From the NCBI GenBank assembly GCA_025352795.1, contig JANXSF010000102.1:1-64000 (forward strand): a DNA stretch of 64,000 bases, written 5' to 3'. Source of the stretch: Acidobacteriota bacterium. GTDB lineage: Bacteria > Acidobacteriota > Terriglobia > Bryobacterales > Bryobacteraceae. Positions within the stretch are counted from its first letter, which is position 1. Each line of letters opens with the position of its first letter. The translations under genes were made by a program, and so were the position numbers. Under the pieces are notes generated by a model. It saw only the letters and a program-made list of their open reading frames with translations, made no database searches and was not told the DNA's origin. Shown one piece after another: positions 32,139-41,272 of the stretch.

Positions 32139-34366
32139 TTCATACGCTCCACGTCACGAACTCCACCAATGCGACGAATGGCTGTCACCACCCGTTCCAA
32201 TTGCTTTTTTTCCTTCACTTCAACAGTCATGGAAACAATGGCACCCTCGCCATCCCGATCCTCATCGCCCTGCGCTTCAAGCGAACGAATATTGCTGCTT
32301 TCGTGCAATAAAATGCTGGTCAGTTGATTCAGAATTCCAGGGCGGTCATCGGTGAATACCCGAATCTTCACAATGAAAGTTTCACTGGCCCCACGATGCC
32401 ATTCCACTTCAATTTTACGTTCCACTTCATACATCAGGTTCTGCACATTGGGGCAATTCAACGAATGAACAGCAATGCCTTTACCCCGGCTTATGTATCC
32501 AACAATGGATTCCCCGCGAATCGGGTTGCAGCACTTGGCCAGGTAGACCAGGACATCTTCCACACCCTTTACACGGACCACCAAATCTTTGTCTTCAGCG
32601 GAAGGCGCTACTTGCGACGGCGCCCGGGTCGGTTCAACAACTTCAGCTTCCACTTGATCTGGCGCTAATTTAGTTAAAATTTGACGCGCTGAAAACTTGC
32701 CGTAACCGAGCGATGCGTACAGGTCTTCAATCTTCGCCACCCCGTATTCATTGGCCACACGTTCCAGGTCTTCCTTGGCAATCTTGCGCATCTGCACACC
32801 CAGACGGCGCGCTTCCCGTTCCAACTGCTTCTCGCCGATCTCAATGGCCTTCACTCGCTCTGTGGTGTTGATCACGTGTCGGATCTTGTTCCGTGCGCGT
32901 GATGTTTTTACGAACCCTAACCAATCCTTGCTGGGCAGGTGATTATTCTGCGTCAGAATCTCAACCACATCCCCATTCTTCAGTGCGTATTTCAGTGGAA
33001 CAATGCGTCCGTTCACCTTTGATCCAACGCAGCTATTACCGACGTCGCTATGAATGGCGTAGGCGAAATCTACTGGCGATGCATCCTTGGGAAGAACAAC
33101 CACGCGCCCACCTGGGGAGAAGGCATACACTTCTTCCGGATACAGTTCCACCTTCAGGTTAGACATGAACTCGCCCGGATCACGGACGTCCTGCTGCCAT
33201 TCCACCAGTTGTCGCAACCAGGCTATTTGCCGTTCATCTTGTTGTTGACCGCGCTTGCCCTCTTTATATTTCCAATGGGCAGCAATGCCTTCTTCAGCAA
33301 TCCGATGCATCTCTTCAGTGCGAATCTGCACCTCAAAGGCAACGCCGTTAGGACCCATCACCGAAGTATGAAGAGATTGGTAAAGGTTCGGCCGCGGTAC
33401 AGCAATAAAGTCTTTGATCCGCCCAGGAATAGGAATCCATTCGTTATGAATAATCCCCAGCGCCGCATAACAATTTTTCACTGAATCAGTGATGATCCGG
33501 ATGGCCAACAAATCGTACACTTGGTCAATGCTGATTTTTTGCTTACGAAGTTTTTGAAAGACAGAGTACGGTCGCTTCACCCGTCCTTCAACCCTGGCCG
33601 GTATATTCTCTCGGGATAATTTCAGTTTCACCGTGTCGCGAATCTGAACAAGCACTTCTTCACTGGATACGCGCCGGGATTCAATCGAATGCCGGATGTC
33701 GGCAAAGGCACCGGGCTCTAAGTATTCAAAGCCGAGGTCTTCCAGTTCCCCTCGGATCTTACCCATGCCTAAACGATGGGCGATGGGGGCATAAATTTCC
33801 AAAGTCTCTTGCGCAATACGCTGCTGTTTTTCAACCGGCAAAGCACCCAGTGTTTTCATATTGTGCAGCCGGTCAGCCAACTTCACAATCACTACACGGA
33901 TATCCTTGACCATGGCCAAAAGCATTTTACGAACACTTTCCGCCTGCCGGTCTTCCCGCGAATACACCTTGATTTTGGCCAGCTTCGTGACACCATCCAC
34001 GCAGCCCGCTACAGCGTCGCCATAGTCCGCCTTAATTTGGTCAATGGAGACGCCACAATCTTCCACCACATCGTGCAATAGACCGGTTTGGACGCACACC
34101 GAATCCATCTGCATATCGGCAAGGATGTGGGCCACTTCCAGTGGATGGCTCATGTACGCTTCGCCAGATTTACGCAGTTGCCCTTCGTGTTTCTCTGTAG
34201 CGAAAACATAGGCTTTGCGGGTAAGATCCAGCGATTCGTTAGGCCGCAGACGAAGCAGTTTCTCTTCCAGTTCAAAATATCTTGCTGCAAACAAGTTGGC
34301 GGGTACAGGCAGAATTGGCGGCCCGGACAGAGGAATTGGCTGAGGGTTTGGGGTGGGATCACTCAC
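32135..34366 (-). CDS. rel: Bifunctional (p)ppGpp synthetase/hydrolase Rel
   Basis: About 743 residues from the GTG at 34366. The hydrolase HD domain carries HDVVED (His98-Asp99), so degradation activity is expected. The synthetase region has YQSLHTSVMGPNGVAFEVQIRT and AAHWKYKEG. A TGS domain (VVLPKDASPVDFAYAIHSDVG), a zinc-finger/RIS region (YLAKCCNPIRGESIVGYISRGKGI) and a C-terminal ACT domain (IRVFTDDRPGILNQLTSILLH) complete the long-form RSH layout. A longer frame from 34441 is rejected because its first codons lie in the terminator of the upstream gene. It synthesises the stringent-response alarmone on amino-acid starvation. Confidence 0.94.
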   Translation of the reverse strand: MSDPTPNPQPIPLSGPPILPVPANLFAARYFELEEKLLRLRPNESLDLTRKAYVFATEKHEGQLRKSGEAYMSHPLEVAHILADMQMDSVCVQTGLLHDVVEDCGVSIDQIKADYGDAVAGCVDGVTKLAKIKVYSREDRQAESVRKMLLAMVKDIRVVIVKLADRLHNMKTLGALPVEKQQRIAQETLEIYAPIAHRLGMGKIRGELEDLGFEYLEPGAFADIRHSIESRRVSSEEVLVQIRDTVKLKLSRENIPARVEGRVKRPYSVFQKLRKQKISIDQVYDLLAIRIITDSVKNCYAALGIIHNEWIPIPGRIKDFIAVPRPNLYQSLHTSVMGPNGVAFEVQIRTEEMHRIAEEGIAAHWKYKEGKRGQQQDERQIAWLRQLVEWQQDVRDPGEFMSNLKVELYPEEVYAFSPGGRVVVLPKDASPVDFAYAIHSDVGNSCVGSKVNGRIVPLKYALKNGDVVEILTQNNHLPSKDWLGFVKTSRARNKIRHVINTTERVKAIEIGEKQLEREARRLGVQMRKIAKEDLERVANEYGVAKIEDLYASLGYGKFSARQILTKLAPDQVEAEVVEPTRAPSQVAPSAEDKDLVVRVKGVEDVLVYLAKCCNPIRGESIVGYISRGKGIAVHSLNCPNVQNLMYEVERKIEVEWHRGASETFIVKIRVFTDDRPGILNQLTSILLHESSNIRSLEAQGDEDRDGEGAIVSMTVEVKEKKQLERVVTAIRRIGGVRDVERMK

Positions 34367-34403
34367 TAAAGGTTCTAATTTCAAGCTAACACAGATATAA
34401 ACG

Positions 34404-34425
34404 AAAAAAGCCGCACAGGGCGGCT
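34404..34425 (-). terminator. Intrinsic terminator after the tonB-exb-TPR block
   Basis: On the minus strand AGCCGC-CCTGT-GCGGCT forms a 6-bp GC-rich stem followed by a run of six T residues (34409-34404 region), 25 bases after the stop of the TPR lipoprotein. It separates that operon from rel. Confidence 0.85.
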
Positions 34426-34450
34426 CTTTCCAACAACTCAAAAACAGACG

Positions 34451-35278
34451 TTACTTCTTTTCGTCTTCGGGCTTCTTCTCTTCAATGATCACGCCACCTT
34501 GGGTTTTCTGGGCTCGCTCGGTTTTAATCTTCTTTGTCTCAAGGGTTTTATCCACCCAACTCTCTGCCGAGGCAATATCTTTCTTGTAATCCTCACTGGT
34601 ATCCGCTAAGTCAGCTCTTTCGCGGTATAGCAAGTTCAAATAAATCATTGCATCATCGTACTCTTTATCAACATCGATCGCTTTTTGCAGGCTCTTCATG
34701 CCTTCTTCAACAGTTGCCAGATTTTTTTCCCTGATATCTGCACGAACTTTCTTATCTTTCAAAGGGCCCGGATCTTCAGGCTTCATGCTCAAATTGGCAC
34801 GTGCTTCCATTCGCTTGGGAAATGTCTTTGTCCAGGCAATAACACCAATCGTATAGTAAGCAGTTTTGTCGTTGGGATCGACATTCAGCAGTTTGGTGTA
34901 CCACTCCTTTGCTTCATCCAATTTCTTTTGGTTGAAGTACATGGAAGCAATGGAGGCAATGGCCACTGTTTCCTTGGGGTTCTGCTCCAACACTTTCATG
35001 AACTGTTCTTGAGCCTTGGTCGCCATCAGCGTATTCTCATCGGAATTTGCGCCGGGGATCCATTGGCTTAGGTACGACATAGCCAAATAAAGTCGCGATG
35101 TTGGAAAGGTTGGATCGTGATTAATCGCGTTGGTAAAGTGTTCGGCCGCTTCCTGAAACTTAGTACTCTTAAACGCTTGGACGCCTTTATTCAATTCGTC
35201 CCGCGCCTTCAGCCTTTCGCAGGAAGTGCTGCTGAGCAGCAATAAACCAACAGCCAGCGAACAAAACATTTTTCTCAT
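34451..35278 (-). CDS. TPR-repeat lipoprotein
   Basis: 275 residues. A lipoprotein signal (MRKMFCSLAVGLLLLSSTSC, lipobox Cys20) precedes at least three TPR-like units (LNKGVQAFKSTKFQEAAEHFTNAINHDP; AKEWYTKLLNVDPNDKTAYYTIG; and the YDDAMIYLNLLYRE helix region). TPR arrays mediate protein contacts. Its ATG overlaps the stop of exbD by 4 bases, placing it in the TonB/Exb operon, possibly as an envelope accessory. The C-terminus is Lys/Glu rich. A specific partner cannot be named. Confidence 0.8.
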   Translation of the reverse strand: MRKMFCSLAVGLLLLSSTSCERLKARDELNKGVQAFKSTKFQEAAEHFTNAINHDPTFPTSRLYLAMSYLSQWIPGANSDENTLMATKAQEQFMKVLEQNPKETVAIASIASMYFNQKKLDEAKEWYTKLLNVDPNDKTAYYTIGVIAWTKTFPKRMEARANLSMKPEDPGPLKDKKVRADIREKNLATVEEGMKSLQKAIDVDKEYDDAMIYLNLLYRERADLADTSEDYKKDIASAESWVDKTLETKKIKTERAQKTQGGVIIEEKKPEDEKK

Positions 35279-35703
35279 TGGCCTTGCTCCATCTTGGCCG
35301 TCATCAAGCCAATTTTGTCGATTCCTGCACCTTTGGCAATGTCCACAGCTTCAGCAATGTCAATGAATTCGCAGTCAGGATCACCCTTCACAAAAACAAC
35401 CCGTTCTGCACGCGTCTTAAAGATCTGCGCTAGACGATCACCCAGAGCAGACTTCTTCACAGGCTCAGTGTTGATTTTCATACTGCGATCTTTTTCAATG
35501 ATGATCACCACCGTGCGATCCTGATCAGGAGGAGGAGGGGGCGCATTCGGAGGAGGGGGCTGAGGGACTAGCGCTTCCAATCCTTTTGGGGTGAGAGGCG
35601 TGATGACCATGAAGATGATCAGCAGCACCAACAGCACATCAATCAGAGGCGTAACATTGATATTGGCTTGCGCGCCGCCGCCGCCGCCCGTTGACATAGA
35701 CAT
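35275..35703 (-). CDS. exbD: ExbD/TolR-family biopolymer transport protein (copy 2)
   Basis: 142 residues. An N-terminal Gly run leads to the single membrane helix INVTPLIDVLLVLLIIFMV with the essential Asp22. A proline-rich linker (PQPPPPNAPPPPPDQD) precedes a periplasmic domain. ExbD uses the proton motive force with ExbB to energise TonB. It is the second exbD of the cluster and the Pro-rich linker distinguishes it from the first. Both are downstream of exbB. Confidence 0.93.
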   Translation of the reverse strand: MSMSTGGGGGAQANINVTPLIDVLLVLLIIFMVITPLTPKGLEALVPQPPPPNAPPPPPDQDRTVVIIIEKDRSMKINTEPVKKSALGDRLAQIFKTRAERVVFVKGDPDCEFIDIAEAVDIAKGAGIDKIGLMTAKMEQGQ

Positions 35704-35751
35704 AGTAATCGCTCCTTAAAACTGCAAGAAATTAAATTCAATCGTGCTGCG

Positions 35752-36192
35752 TTAAATACCGGTTTTGGTTACTTCGCCGTCTTTGATCTGGTCTGTTAAA
35801 AGGCCAACCTGATCTACCCCAGCGGCTCTCAAATTGTCGATCACTTTCACCACTAAATCATACTTGGCCCGCATATCCGCTTTAATGTAACAAGTCTTGT
35901 CCAAACGGTTGGTCAACAAATCTTTCACTTTGGCTGGAAGATCATCGGGAGTATAAGGCTTGCTTTGAAGGAACACTTTACCGTCACGAGTGATAGACAC
36001 TAACACTGCGTCGTCTTTGTCCGCTGCAGCCATCGCGATGGGGTTCTTGGTCTTTACCAGATTCACGCTGACGCCCTTCGATAACATAGGCGTGATCACC
36101 ATGAAGATGATCAGCATGACAAGCATTACGTCTACCATTGGCGTCACGTTGATTTCTGAAAGTGGTCCCAATACTGTTTTCTTTTTCGACAT
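35752..36192 (-). CDS. exbD: ExbD/TolR-family biopolymer transport protein (copy 1)
   Basis: 146 residues: INVTPMVDVMLVMLIIFMVITPM gives the single membrane helix with conserved Asp21, followed by a periplasmic domain without a proline tract. GAGGAG precedes the ATG. Two ExbD paralogues with one ExbB are common in acidobacterial and related TonB systems; they may form mixed rings. Just upstream is a near-palindrome containing TATACT, a possible internal promoter. Confidence 0.93.
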   Translation of the reverse strand: MSKKKTVLGPLSEINVTPMVDVMLVMLIIFMVITPMLSKGVSVNLVKTKNPIAMAAADKDDAVLVSITRDGKVFLQSKPYTPDDLPAKVKDLLTNRLDKTCYIKADMRAKYDLVVKVIDNLRAAGVDQVGLLTDQIKDGEVTKTGI

Positions 36193-36271
36193 AGATGTCT
36201 CCTCTTCCTAGCACAGGAGCCCGGATTAGCGGACTCCGGCCAGGACTTCAACTCGCTTAACTTATGACAAA

Positions 36272-36287
36272 CGCCAGTATACTGACG
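36272..36287. promoter_or_regulatory. Near-perfect dyad between exbB and exbD
   Basis: CGCCAGTATACTGACG is a 16-bp palindrome with a single pair of mismatched positions, in the 112-base gap between exbB and exbD (copy 1). The minus strand contains TATACT at its centre, so it could be an internal promoter overlapped by an operator. Confidence 0.35.
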
Positions 36288-36304
36288 AGTAACTTACGCC
36301 AGGT

Positions 36305-37036
36305 TTAGTGGCGAGCTCCAGCGACCTTTTGGCTCCGCTTGATAAAATAGTCAATCAGTTCGGAACTTGAATTTGTCATTTCAATGTTGAACGCTTCCAC
36401 CCGATTGGTGAAATAGTTGAACATCATAACTGCCGGGATAGCCACCAAAAGACCGATAGCAGTGGTTACCAGCGCTTCAGAAATACCGCCTGCAACCGCT
36501 GACAAACCAGAAGTCTTTTCGGAAGACATGCCCGCGAACGCGTTGATAATACCAACGACCGTTCCCAGAAGTCCCACGAAAGGTCCAGTGGAACCAATGG
36601 TTGCGAGTGAGCTAACGCCACGTTTCAGTTCGGCGTTAACAATGGCTTCAGAGCGTTCCAAAGCCCGTTTGCTGGCTTCAATTTGTTCACCCGAAAGATC
36701 GGGGGAGTTGTTGTGAGCCTGAAATTCCTGTAAACCGGCAACAACGACTTTGGCAAGGTGACTTTTCTTATAACGATCAGCCACTTTGATTGCTTCGTCC
36801 AATTTGCCTTCACGCAATGCACCAGCTACTGCCGGGGCAAAAGCGCGCGATTGTTGACGAGCGGCGTTGAATGCCATTAAGCGATCAATCATGACGCCAA
36901 TGGACCAGGCTGACATGATGAACAGAACTAATACGACCAATTTAGCCAAGATTCCCATTTGGAAAAACATGCTGCGAAGGTCGAATCCTACTGCTCCTTC
37001 TAGGAACAGTGCCCAAACTTGAAGTTGAAGAACCAT
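36305..37036 (-). CDS. exbB: MotA/TolQ/ExbB proton channel family protein
   Basis: 243 residues. Three membrane segments are visible (about 10-40 after GAVGFDLRSMFF, then near VSSLATIGSTGPFVGLLGTVVGIINAF and ISEALVTTAIGLLVAIPAVMMFNYF). The TGPFVGLLGTVVGI helix and GLLVAIPA are ExbB/TolQ hallmarks. It forms the pentameric proton channel that powers TonB with ExbD. Strong AGGAGAG before the ATG. It lies 157 bases downstream of tonB, with a hairpin between. Confidence 0.94.
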   Translation of the reverse strand: MVLQLQVWALFLEGAVGFDLRSMFFQMGILAKLVVLVLFIMSAWSIGVMIDRLMAFNAARQQSRAFAPAVAGALREGKLDEAIKVADRYKKSHLAKVVVAGLQEFQAHNNSPDLSGEQIEASKRALERSEAIVNAELKRGVSSLATIGSTGPFVGLLGTVVGIINAFAGMSSEKTSGLSAVAGGISEALVTTAIGLLVAIPAVMMFNYFTNRVEAFNIEMTNSSSELIDYFIKRSQKVAGARH

Positions 37037-37158
37037 ATATCTCTCCTGCGAGTTGAATTGAAGTTGAAATTTTTACTGCAAATGGGACAAGCGCATTTCA
37101 GTGCTCATCCACAAACTATCTAAAACATTTATCAAACACTGCGGTCTGTTACCAGAGG

Positions 37159-37183
37159 GCCGCAGGGTTGGTAACCCTGCGGC
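37159..37183. repeat. Perfect 11-bp hairpin between tonB and exbB
   Basis: GCCGCAGGGTT and AACCCTGCGGC pair perfectly around GGT. There is no T-run on either side, so it is probably not a classical terminator; it could attenuate or protect the tonB transcript end, or be a dispersed palindrome. Confidence 0.6.
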
Positions 37184-37193
37184 TCAAGGAACT

Positions 37194-37961
37194 TTAGTTG
37201 CTCAACGTGAAGTTTACGTCAATTGTAGTCTGAACTTCGACTGCATCACCGTTGAGCAGAGTCGGACGATACTTCCAATTCTTAACAGCTTCCTGCGCTG
37301 AAGGAATCAGCAGCGGATGACCGCTGACTACCGACAACTGTTGAATTGTGCCATCTTTTGAGATGATGGCGTTGAACCGTACAACTCCTTGAATTCTGGC
37401 TTGTTTGGCTAGTGGGGGATAAACTGGTTTTTGTTGGGAAATTAAATTTGCCTGCACCACACTGCCACCAATCCGTACCGGGCCAGTTGGCTTCGGCTTT
37501 GGTGCTTCCTTAACTGGAGGAGGCGGAGGAGGGGGTGCCGCTGAAGGCACGCCACCAATAATGCCGCCGATTACGCCGCCAGCGGTTCCACCAGGAACAC
37601 CACCGGGGACACCACCAACCACACCACCAGTAGAAACAGCCGGAGGAAGTTCTTCTTCCTTGATCATGGCAATTTCTTTTGGAATCACTTTGGGAGCCAT
37701 CAGCTTTGAACCATCAAACTGACGCGGAATGATCTTCACAACTTTGATCACAGTGGCAGGTGGTGGTGGAGGAGGCGGAGGGGGCGGTGGCGGTGGTGCC
37801 ACCAGGAATGTGCTGAGCTGCGCGCTCGGTAAAACTTCGGTCCAGATAAGTGGGATAAGAACAAGGATCCCAATCAATAGCATCTGCAACCCGAAGGATA
37901 ATGCAACGGTCCAGGGTTTACTTGTCTTCCCAGTCCCATCAACGAATGTCTGTTCAAACAT
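37194..37961 (-). CDS. tonB: TonB energy transducer
   Basis: About 255 residues. A cytoplasmic start (FEQTFVDGTGKTSKPW) and one membrane helix (about 20-40) precede a spacer with 13 consecutive prolines, a Gly-rich GGVxGG repeat region, another Pro run and a C-terminal TonB domain (about 170-255: VYPPLAKQARIQGVVRFNAIISKDGTIQ). It couples the inner-membrane proton gradient to outer-membrane receptors. The ATG at 37961 is favoured by AAAGGA about 8 bases upstream; the 37997 frame would add 12 residues. It follows secF by 65 bases on the same strand. Confidence 0.92.
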   Translation of the reverse strand: MFEQTFVDGTGKTSKPWTVALSFGLQMLLIGILVLIPLIWTEVLPSAQLSTFLVAPPPPPPPPPPPPPATVIKVVKIIPRQFDGSKLMAPKVIPKEIAMIKEEELPPAVSTGGVVGGVPGGVPGGTAGGVIGGIIGGVPSAAPPPPPPPVKEAPKPKPTGPVRIGGSVVQANLISQQKPVYPPLAKQARIQGVVRFNAIISKDGTIQQLSVVSGHPLLIPSAQEAVKNWKYRPTLLNGDAVEVQTTIDVNFTLSN

Positions 37962-38026
37962 GTCCGTTGTCCTTTCCTGGCGGCCGGTTTCAGGCACCGG
38001 AACCGCGCGTTAAATGTGTTACTAGC

Positions 38027-39193
38027 CTACTTAGCGCCAGCTACTTTTGCAGCACTAACTCTTGCTGCCGACCATTCCTGCCAAGCCACTAAGATTGGGC
38101 TGGCAATGAAAATCGATGAATACGTTCCGACGAGGATACCAAATACAAGAGCAAAAGAGAACCCATGAAGTACTGGTCCACCAAAGAAAAATAAAGAGAG
38201 TGCGGTAAGCAGTGTTAAACCGCTTGTCAGGATGGTCCGGCTCAGTGTTTGGTTAATACTGGCATTAATTATGTTGTACAGACTTTCCTTGCGCATCAAC
38301 TTCAAATTCTCACGGATTCTATCAAAAACCACAATCGTATCGTTCATTGAAAAACCAACCAGCGTCAACAAAGCCGCAATTACTGGAAGATCAATCTGCT
38401 TGTTGAAAATTGAAAACAAGCCAATGGTGATAATGGTGTCATGAAACACAGCAATCACTGCCGCAGCCCCATACACAAATTCAAATCGCAACGCCACGTA
38501 AAGTAACATTCCAGCCAGCGCCAATAGTGTGGCGGTTAACGCCTGTGTCCGCAACTCGCGGCCCACCTTTGGACCCACCAAGTCAAAGTGACGGATGTTG
38601 TACGGTGCCGCAGTCAGCTCATTCTTTAACACGCCAATTACTGCTGGAGTTACACCAGCCACGCCAGTCAATGCATCAAAGCTGGGAATAATTCCATGAC
38701 GGGAATCTCTGAATTGCAAAATGGCCTTGATCAGGTCCTGCAACTGATTCTCCGACAGGTTCACTCCTGCCCGACTCAAACCATCGCGAACCTTGTCCGC
38801 AATTGCTGCTTGTCCGGAATTGTTAATATCCATCTTCGTGCGGTCAGTATTAAACTTCTCAGCCAAGCCGGTATAAATAGCTTCGCGGGCAGAATTCAAT
38901 TGCGTTTCATCCTGCACTTCGCTACCGATCATCACTTCGTTCTGACCCTGAATCTTTTGCACCACAATTTCCCCGGGAATCTTAGCAGATAGCACACGGC
39001 GAATCTCTTCTTCATTCGGATCTGTAGCAAACGCCACAGAGGTGGATGTCCCGCCGTTAAAATCAATGCCGTACCGGGGGCCACCTTTCATCAGAAGGCT
39101 AACTAAGCCAGCGGCTGTCAAAACCAAGCTGGCGATGATGAAGGGCCATTTTTTGCCCAAAAAGTCAAAATTTGTATTCTTAAAAATTTCCAT
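38027..39193 (-). CDS. secF: Protein translocase subunit SecF
   Basis: 388 residues. After the first helix comes RYGIDFNGGTSTSVAF, the periplasmic P1-type domain, then five C-terminal membrane helices with VGPKVGRELRTQAL and SMNDTIVVFDRIREN, family hallmarks. With SecD it uses the proton gradient to complete protein export. It is longer than E. coli SecF (323) because of an enlarged periplasmic segment (about 125-180). It follows secD by 118 bases. Confidence 0.95.
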   Translation of the reverse strand: MEIFKNTNFDFLGKKWPFIIASLVLTAAGLVSLLMKGGPRYGIDFNGGTSTSVAFATDPNEEEIRRVLSAKIPGEIVVQKIQGQNEVMIGSEVQDETQLNSAREAIYTGLAEKFNTDRTKMDINNSGQAAIADKVRDGLSRAGVNLSENQLQDLIKAILQFRDSRHGIIPSFDALTGVAGVTPAVIGVLKNELTAAPYNIRHFDLVGPKVGRELRTQALTATLLALAGMLLYVALRFEFVYGAAAVIAVFHDTIITIGLFSIFNKQIDLPVIAALLTLVGFSMNDTIVVFDRIRENLKLMRKESLYNIINASINQTLSRTILTSGLTLLTALSLFFFGGPVLHGFSFALVFGILVGTYSSIFIASPILVAWQEWSAARVSAAKVAGAK

Positions 39194-39311
39194 CGAGCGT
39201 CTTCTTTTGGGCGCCTACAATTATAGACACCAGTTCATCCTTAAGAGTTCCCGTCGAATCTGGTCAAAATGTTAATTCCGATCTCAAACTCAAACAAGAA
39301 GTAAAAATAGT

Positions 39312-40931
39312 TCAAATGCTCAAACTTTCAACTTGTTTCTTGCCGCCAAGTTCGTAGTCGAAAATTACTTTCGACACAAAAACAGCAGTGAAAATGTTGG
39401 CGATCAACCCGATCACCAAACTGATGGCGAATCCCTTAACCGCCGTTGTCCCAAATACAAACAACAAGGCGCAGGAAACCACGGTTGTAACGTGGGTATC
39501 AATGATGGTCAAGAATGCTTTAGAGAAGCCCGCATCCACTGCCGCCACAACACCTTTGCCGGTTCGCAATTCTTCACGGATACGCTCAAAAATCAGCACA
39601 TTGGAATCAACCGCCATGCCGATAGTCAAAATAATTCCAGCAATGCCCGGCAACGTCAGCACTGCGCCAAAGTAACTCAGGCAAGCAATCAATATCACCG
39701 CGTTCAATATCAGCGCCAACACCGCGTTAATACCAGCTTTCTTGTAGTAGACCAACATGAACAGAACCACCAGCCCCACACCAACCAAGCCTGCGGTTAG
39801 GCCGTGAGTGATGGAATCAGCCCCTAGCGATGGTCCAACTGTCTGTTCCTGCAAGTAGAGAATGCCAGCAGGCAAGGATCCAGAACGAAGGATGAGTGCC
39901 AAATCGCTGGCTTCCGGTTCTGAGAACTGACCCATGATCCGACCGCTGTCTTCAATCTTCCCGTTGATGGTGGCGACGCTACGCGTTTCGTTGTCCAGCA
40001 CTACTGCCAGTTTGTTGTTGATGTTCTGTTCCGTGTAGCGACCAAATCGTTTGCCACCGTCTTGCGATAGTTGAAACGATGTCTCCCACTTGCCCATCTC
40101 ATCCCGGCTGGGGCGCGCGTTGCGCAGATCGCGACCGGTTACAACAGGGGACCGGTCCACCAGCCACCAGGTGTCACCCTGATCGCCAGTACGGCGGCCT
40201 TGCTTCACCAGCTTCGTCCCCAATGGCATGACTCCGCCCATTTTTGCCAGCGCCTGATCCTGAGATGGGAAAGGTCCGTCTTTTACACCGGTAATCTCCA
40301 GCATGGCGGCGGTTTTCAATAAAGCTTTCACGCGGCCCGGATCGTCCACCCCCGGCATCTGCACAATAATTTCGCTCTCCGCATCACGACGGCCCTGCTG
40401 TTGAACCGTGGCTTCGGTAAGTCCAAAGCCGTTCACGCGATTTTCAATCGTGCTCTTCGCCCGGTCAATCGTATCGCGGCGCAAAACCAGAGCTGCCGTA
40501 GGCTTAATGTTTAACCGGTAGTCCATCGCCGAAGTTGAATTTAAGGTCCAATCTGGAAAATTGGTGGCGATCATCTCGCGGAAGGCCGCCAGCTTATCGT
40601 TGGACACAGTCTTGATGTTGATCTGGACCGTCTCCGCTTCTTCCAGCTTCTGCGGATCGTTGCGGTCAATTGACGCATAATCCACATTTGACTTCTTCAT
40701 CTGGTCTTTCAACGAGTCAATAATGCGATCCGCTTCTGCTTTGAAAGCATCTTGTACTTGCACTTGAAGCACTAAATGACTTCCTCCGCGCAAGTCCAAC
40801 CCAAGCTTTATATTCTGATTCCAATTGGCAATCAGCTCATCTTTCGACTTAGGCAAACCGATGATGCCGTAAATGCAAACCAGAATGATGGCAACTATGA
40901 CCATCGTTTTCATTGTTAAATTCTTACCCAT
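39312..40931 (-). CDS. secD: Protein translocase subunit SecD
   Basis: 539 residues. The first helix is followed by LGLDLRGGSHLVLQV, a large periplasmic domain, and a membrane block with MAVDSNVLIFERIREELRTG, the SecD counterpart of the SecF motif. It acts with SecF and YajC in the inner membrane to drive late steps of secretion. The upstream gene is yajC with a 23-base gap. Length is within the family range. Confidence 0.96.
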   Translation of the reverse strand: MGKNLTMKTMVIVAIILVCIYGIIGLPKSKDELIANWNQNIKLGLDLRGGSHLVLQVQVQDAFKAEADRIIDSLKDQMKKSNVDYASIDRNDPQKLEEAETVQINIKTVSNDKLAAFREMIATNFPDWTLNSTSAMDYRLNIKPTAALVLRRDTIDRAKSTIENRVNGFGLTEATVQQQGRRDAESEIIVQMPGVDDPGRVKALLKTAAMLEITGVKDGPFPSQDQALAKMGGVMPLGTKLVKQGRRTGDQGDTWWLVDRSPVVTGRDLRNARPSRDEMGKWETSFQLSQDGGKRFGRYTEQNINNKLAVVLDNETRSVATINGKIEDSGRIMGQFSEPEASDLALILRSGSLPAGILYLQEQTVGPSLGADSITHGLTAGLVGVGLVVLFMLVYYKKAGINAVLALILNAVILIACLSYFGAVLTLPGIAGIILTIGMAVDSNVLIFERIREELRTGKGVVAAVDAGFSKAFLTIIDTHVTTVVSCALLFVFGTTAVKGFAISLVIGLIANIFTAVFVSKVIFDYELGGKKQVESLSI

Positions 40932-40954
40932 AAGAGAACACTTTCCTGCCTTAC

Positions 40955-41272
40955 CTATTTAGCCACCCGATCCGCAAACAAGCTGGCGACGGAACTCCGC
41001 GCAATGTGCAACTTGAGATTGTCGGGCTTGACACGAATGACGAGGGTTTCGTCGTCGTTAATCGATTGAATACTCCCGATGATACCGCCATTGGTGACCA
41101 CCGTGTCACCGTTCTTCAATCCCGCCACCATTTGCTGTAGCTCTTTCTTCTGTTTTTGCATTGGCATGAACAACAGAAAATAGAAAATAGCGAATACCAG
41201 CAGGACCGGAATGTAGCCAAGCATCGCATTTGCGTTTGGCGTTGTGAGTTGTAAGAAAAGACCTAAAATCAA
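40955..41272 (-). CDS. yajC: Preprotein translocase subunit YajC
   Basis: 105 residues. A single N-terminal membrane helix (YIPVLLVFAIFYFLLFMPMQKQKKE) is followed by the small beta domain (LKNGDTVVTNGGIIGSI, DDETLVIRVKPDNLKL). It accompanies SecDF. Its ATG overlaps the tgt stop by 4 bases, the classic tgt-yajC-secD-secF order. Confidence 0.95.
   Translation of the reverse strand: MILGLFLQLTTPNANAMLGYIPVLLVFAIFYFLLFMPMQKQKKELQQMVAGLKNGDTVVTNGGIIGSIQSINDDETLVIRVKPDNLKLHIARSSVASLFADRVAK

Noticed and set aside
34367-34441. Longer start for Rel
   Set aside because: The first codons would lie within the intrinsic terminator of the upstream operon.
37101-37301. 66-codon open frame on the plus strand between exbB and tonB
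   Set aside because: It spans the palindrome and the antisense of the tonB end; no ribosome-binding site or recognisable motif.
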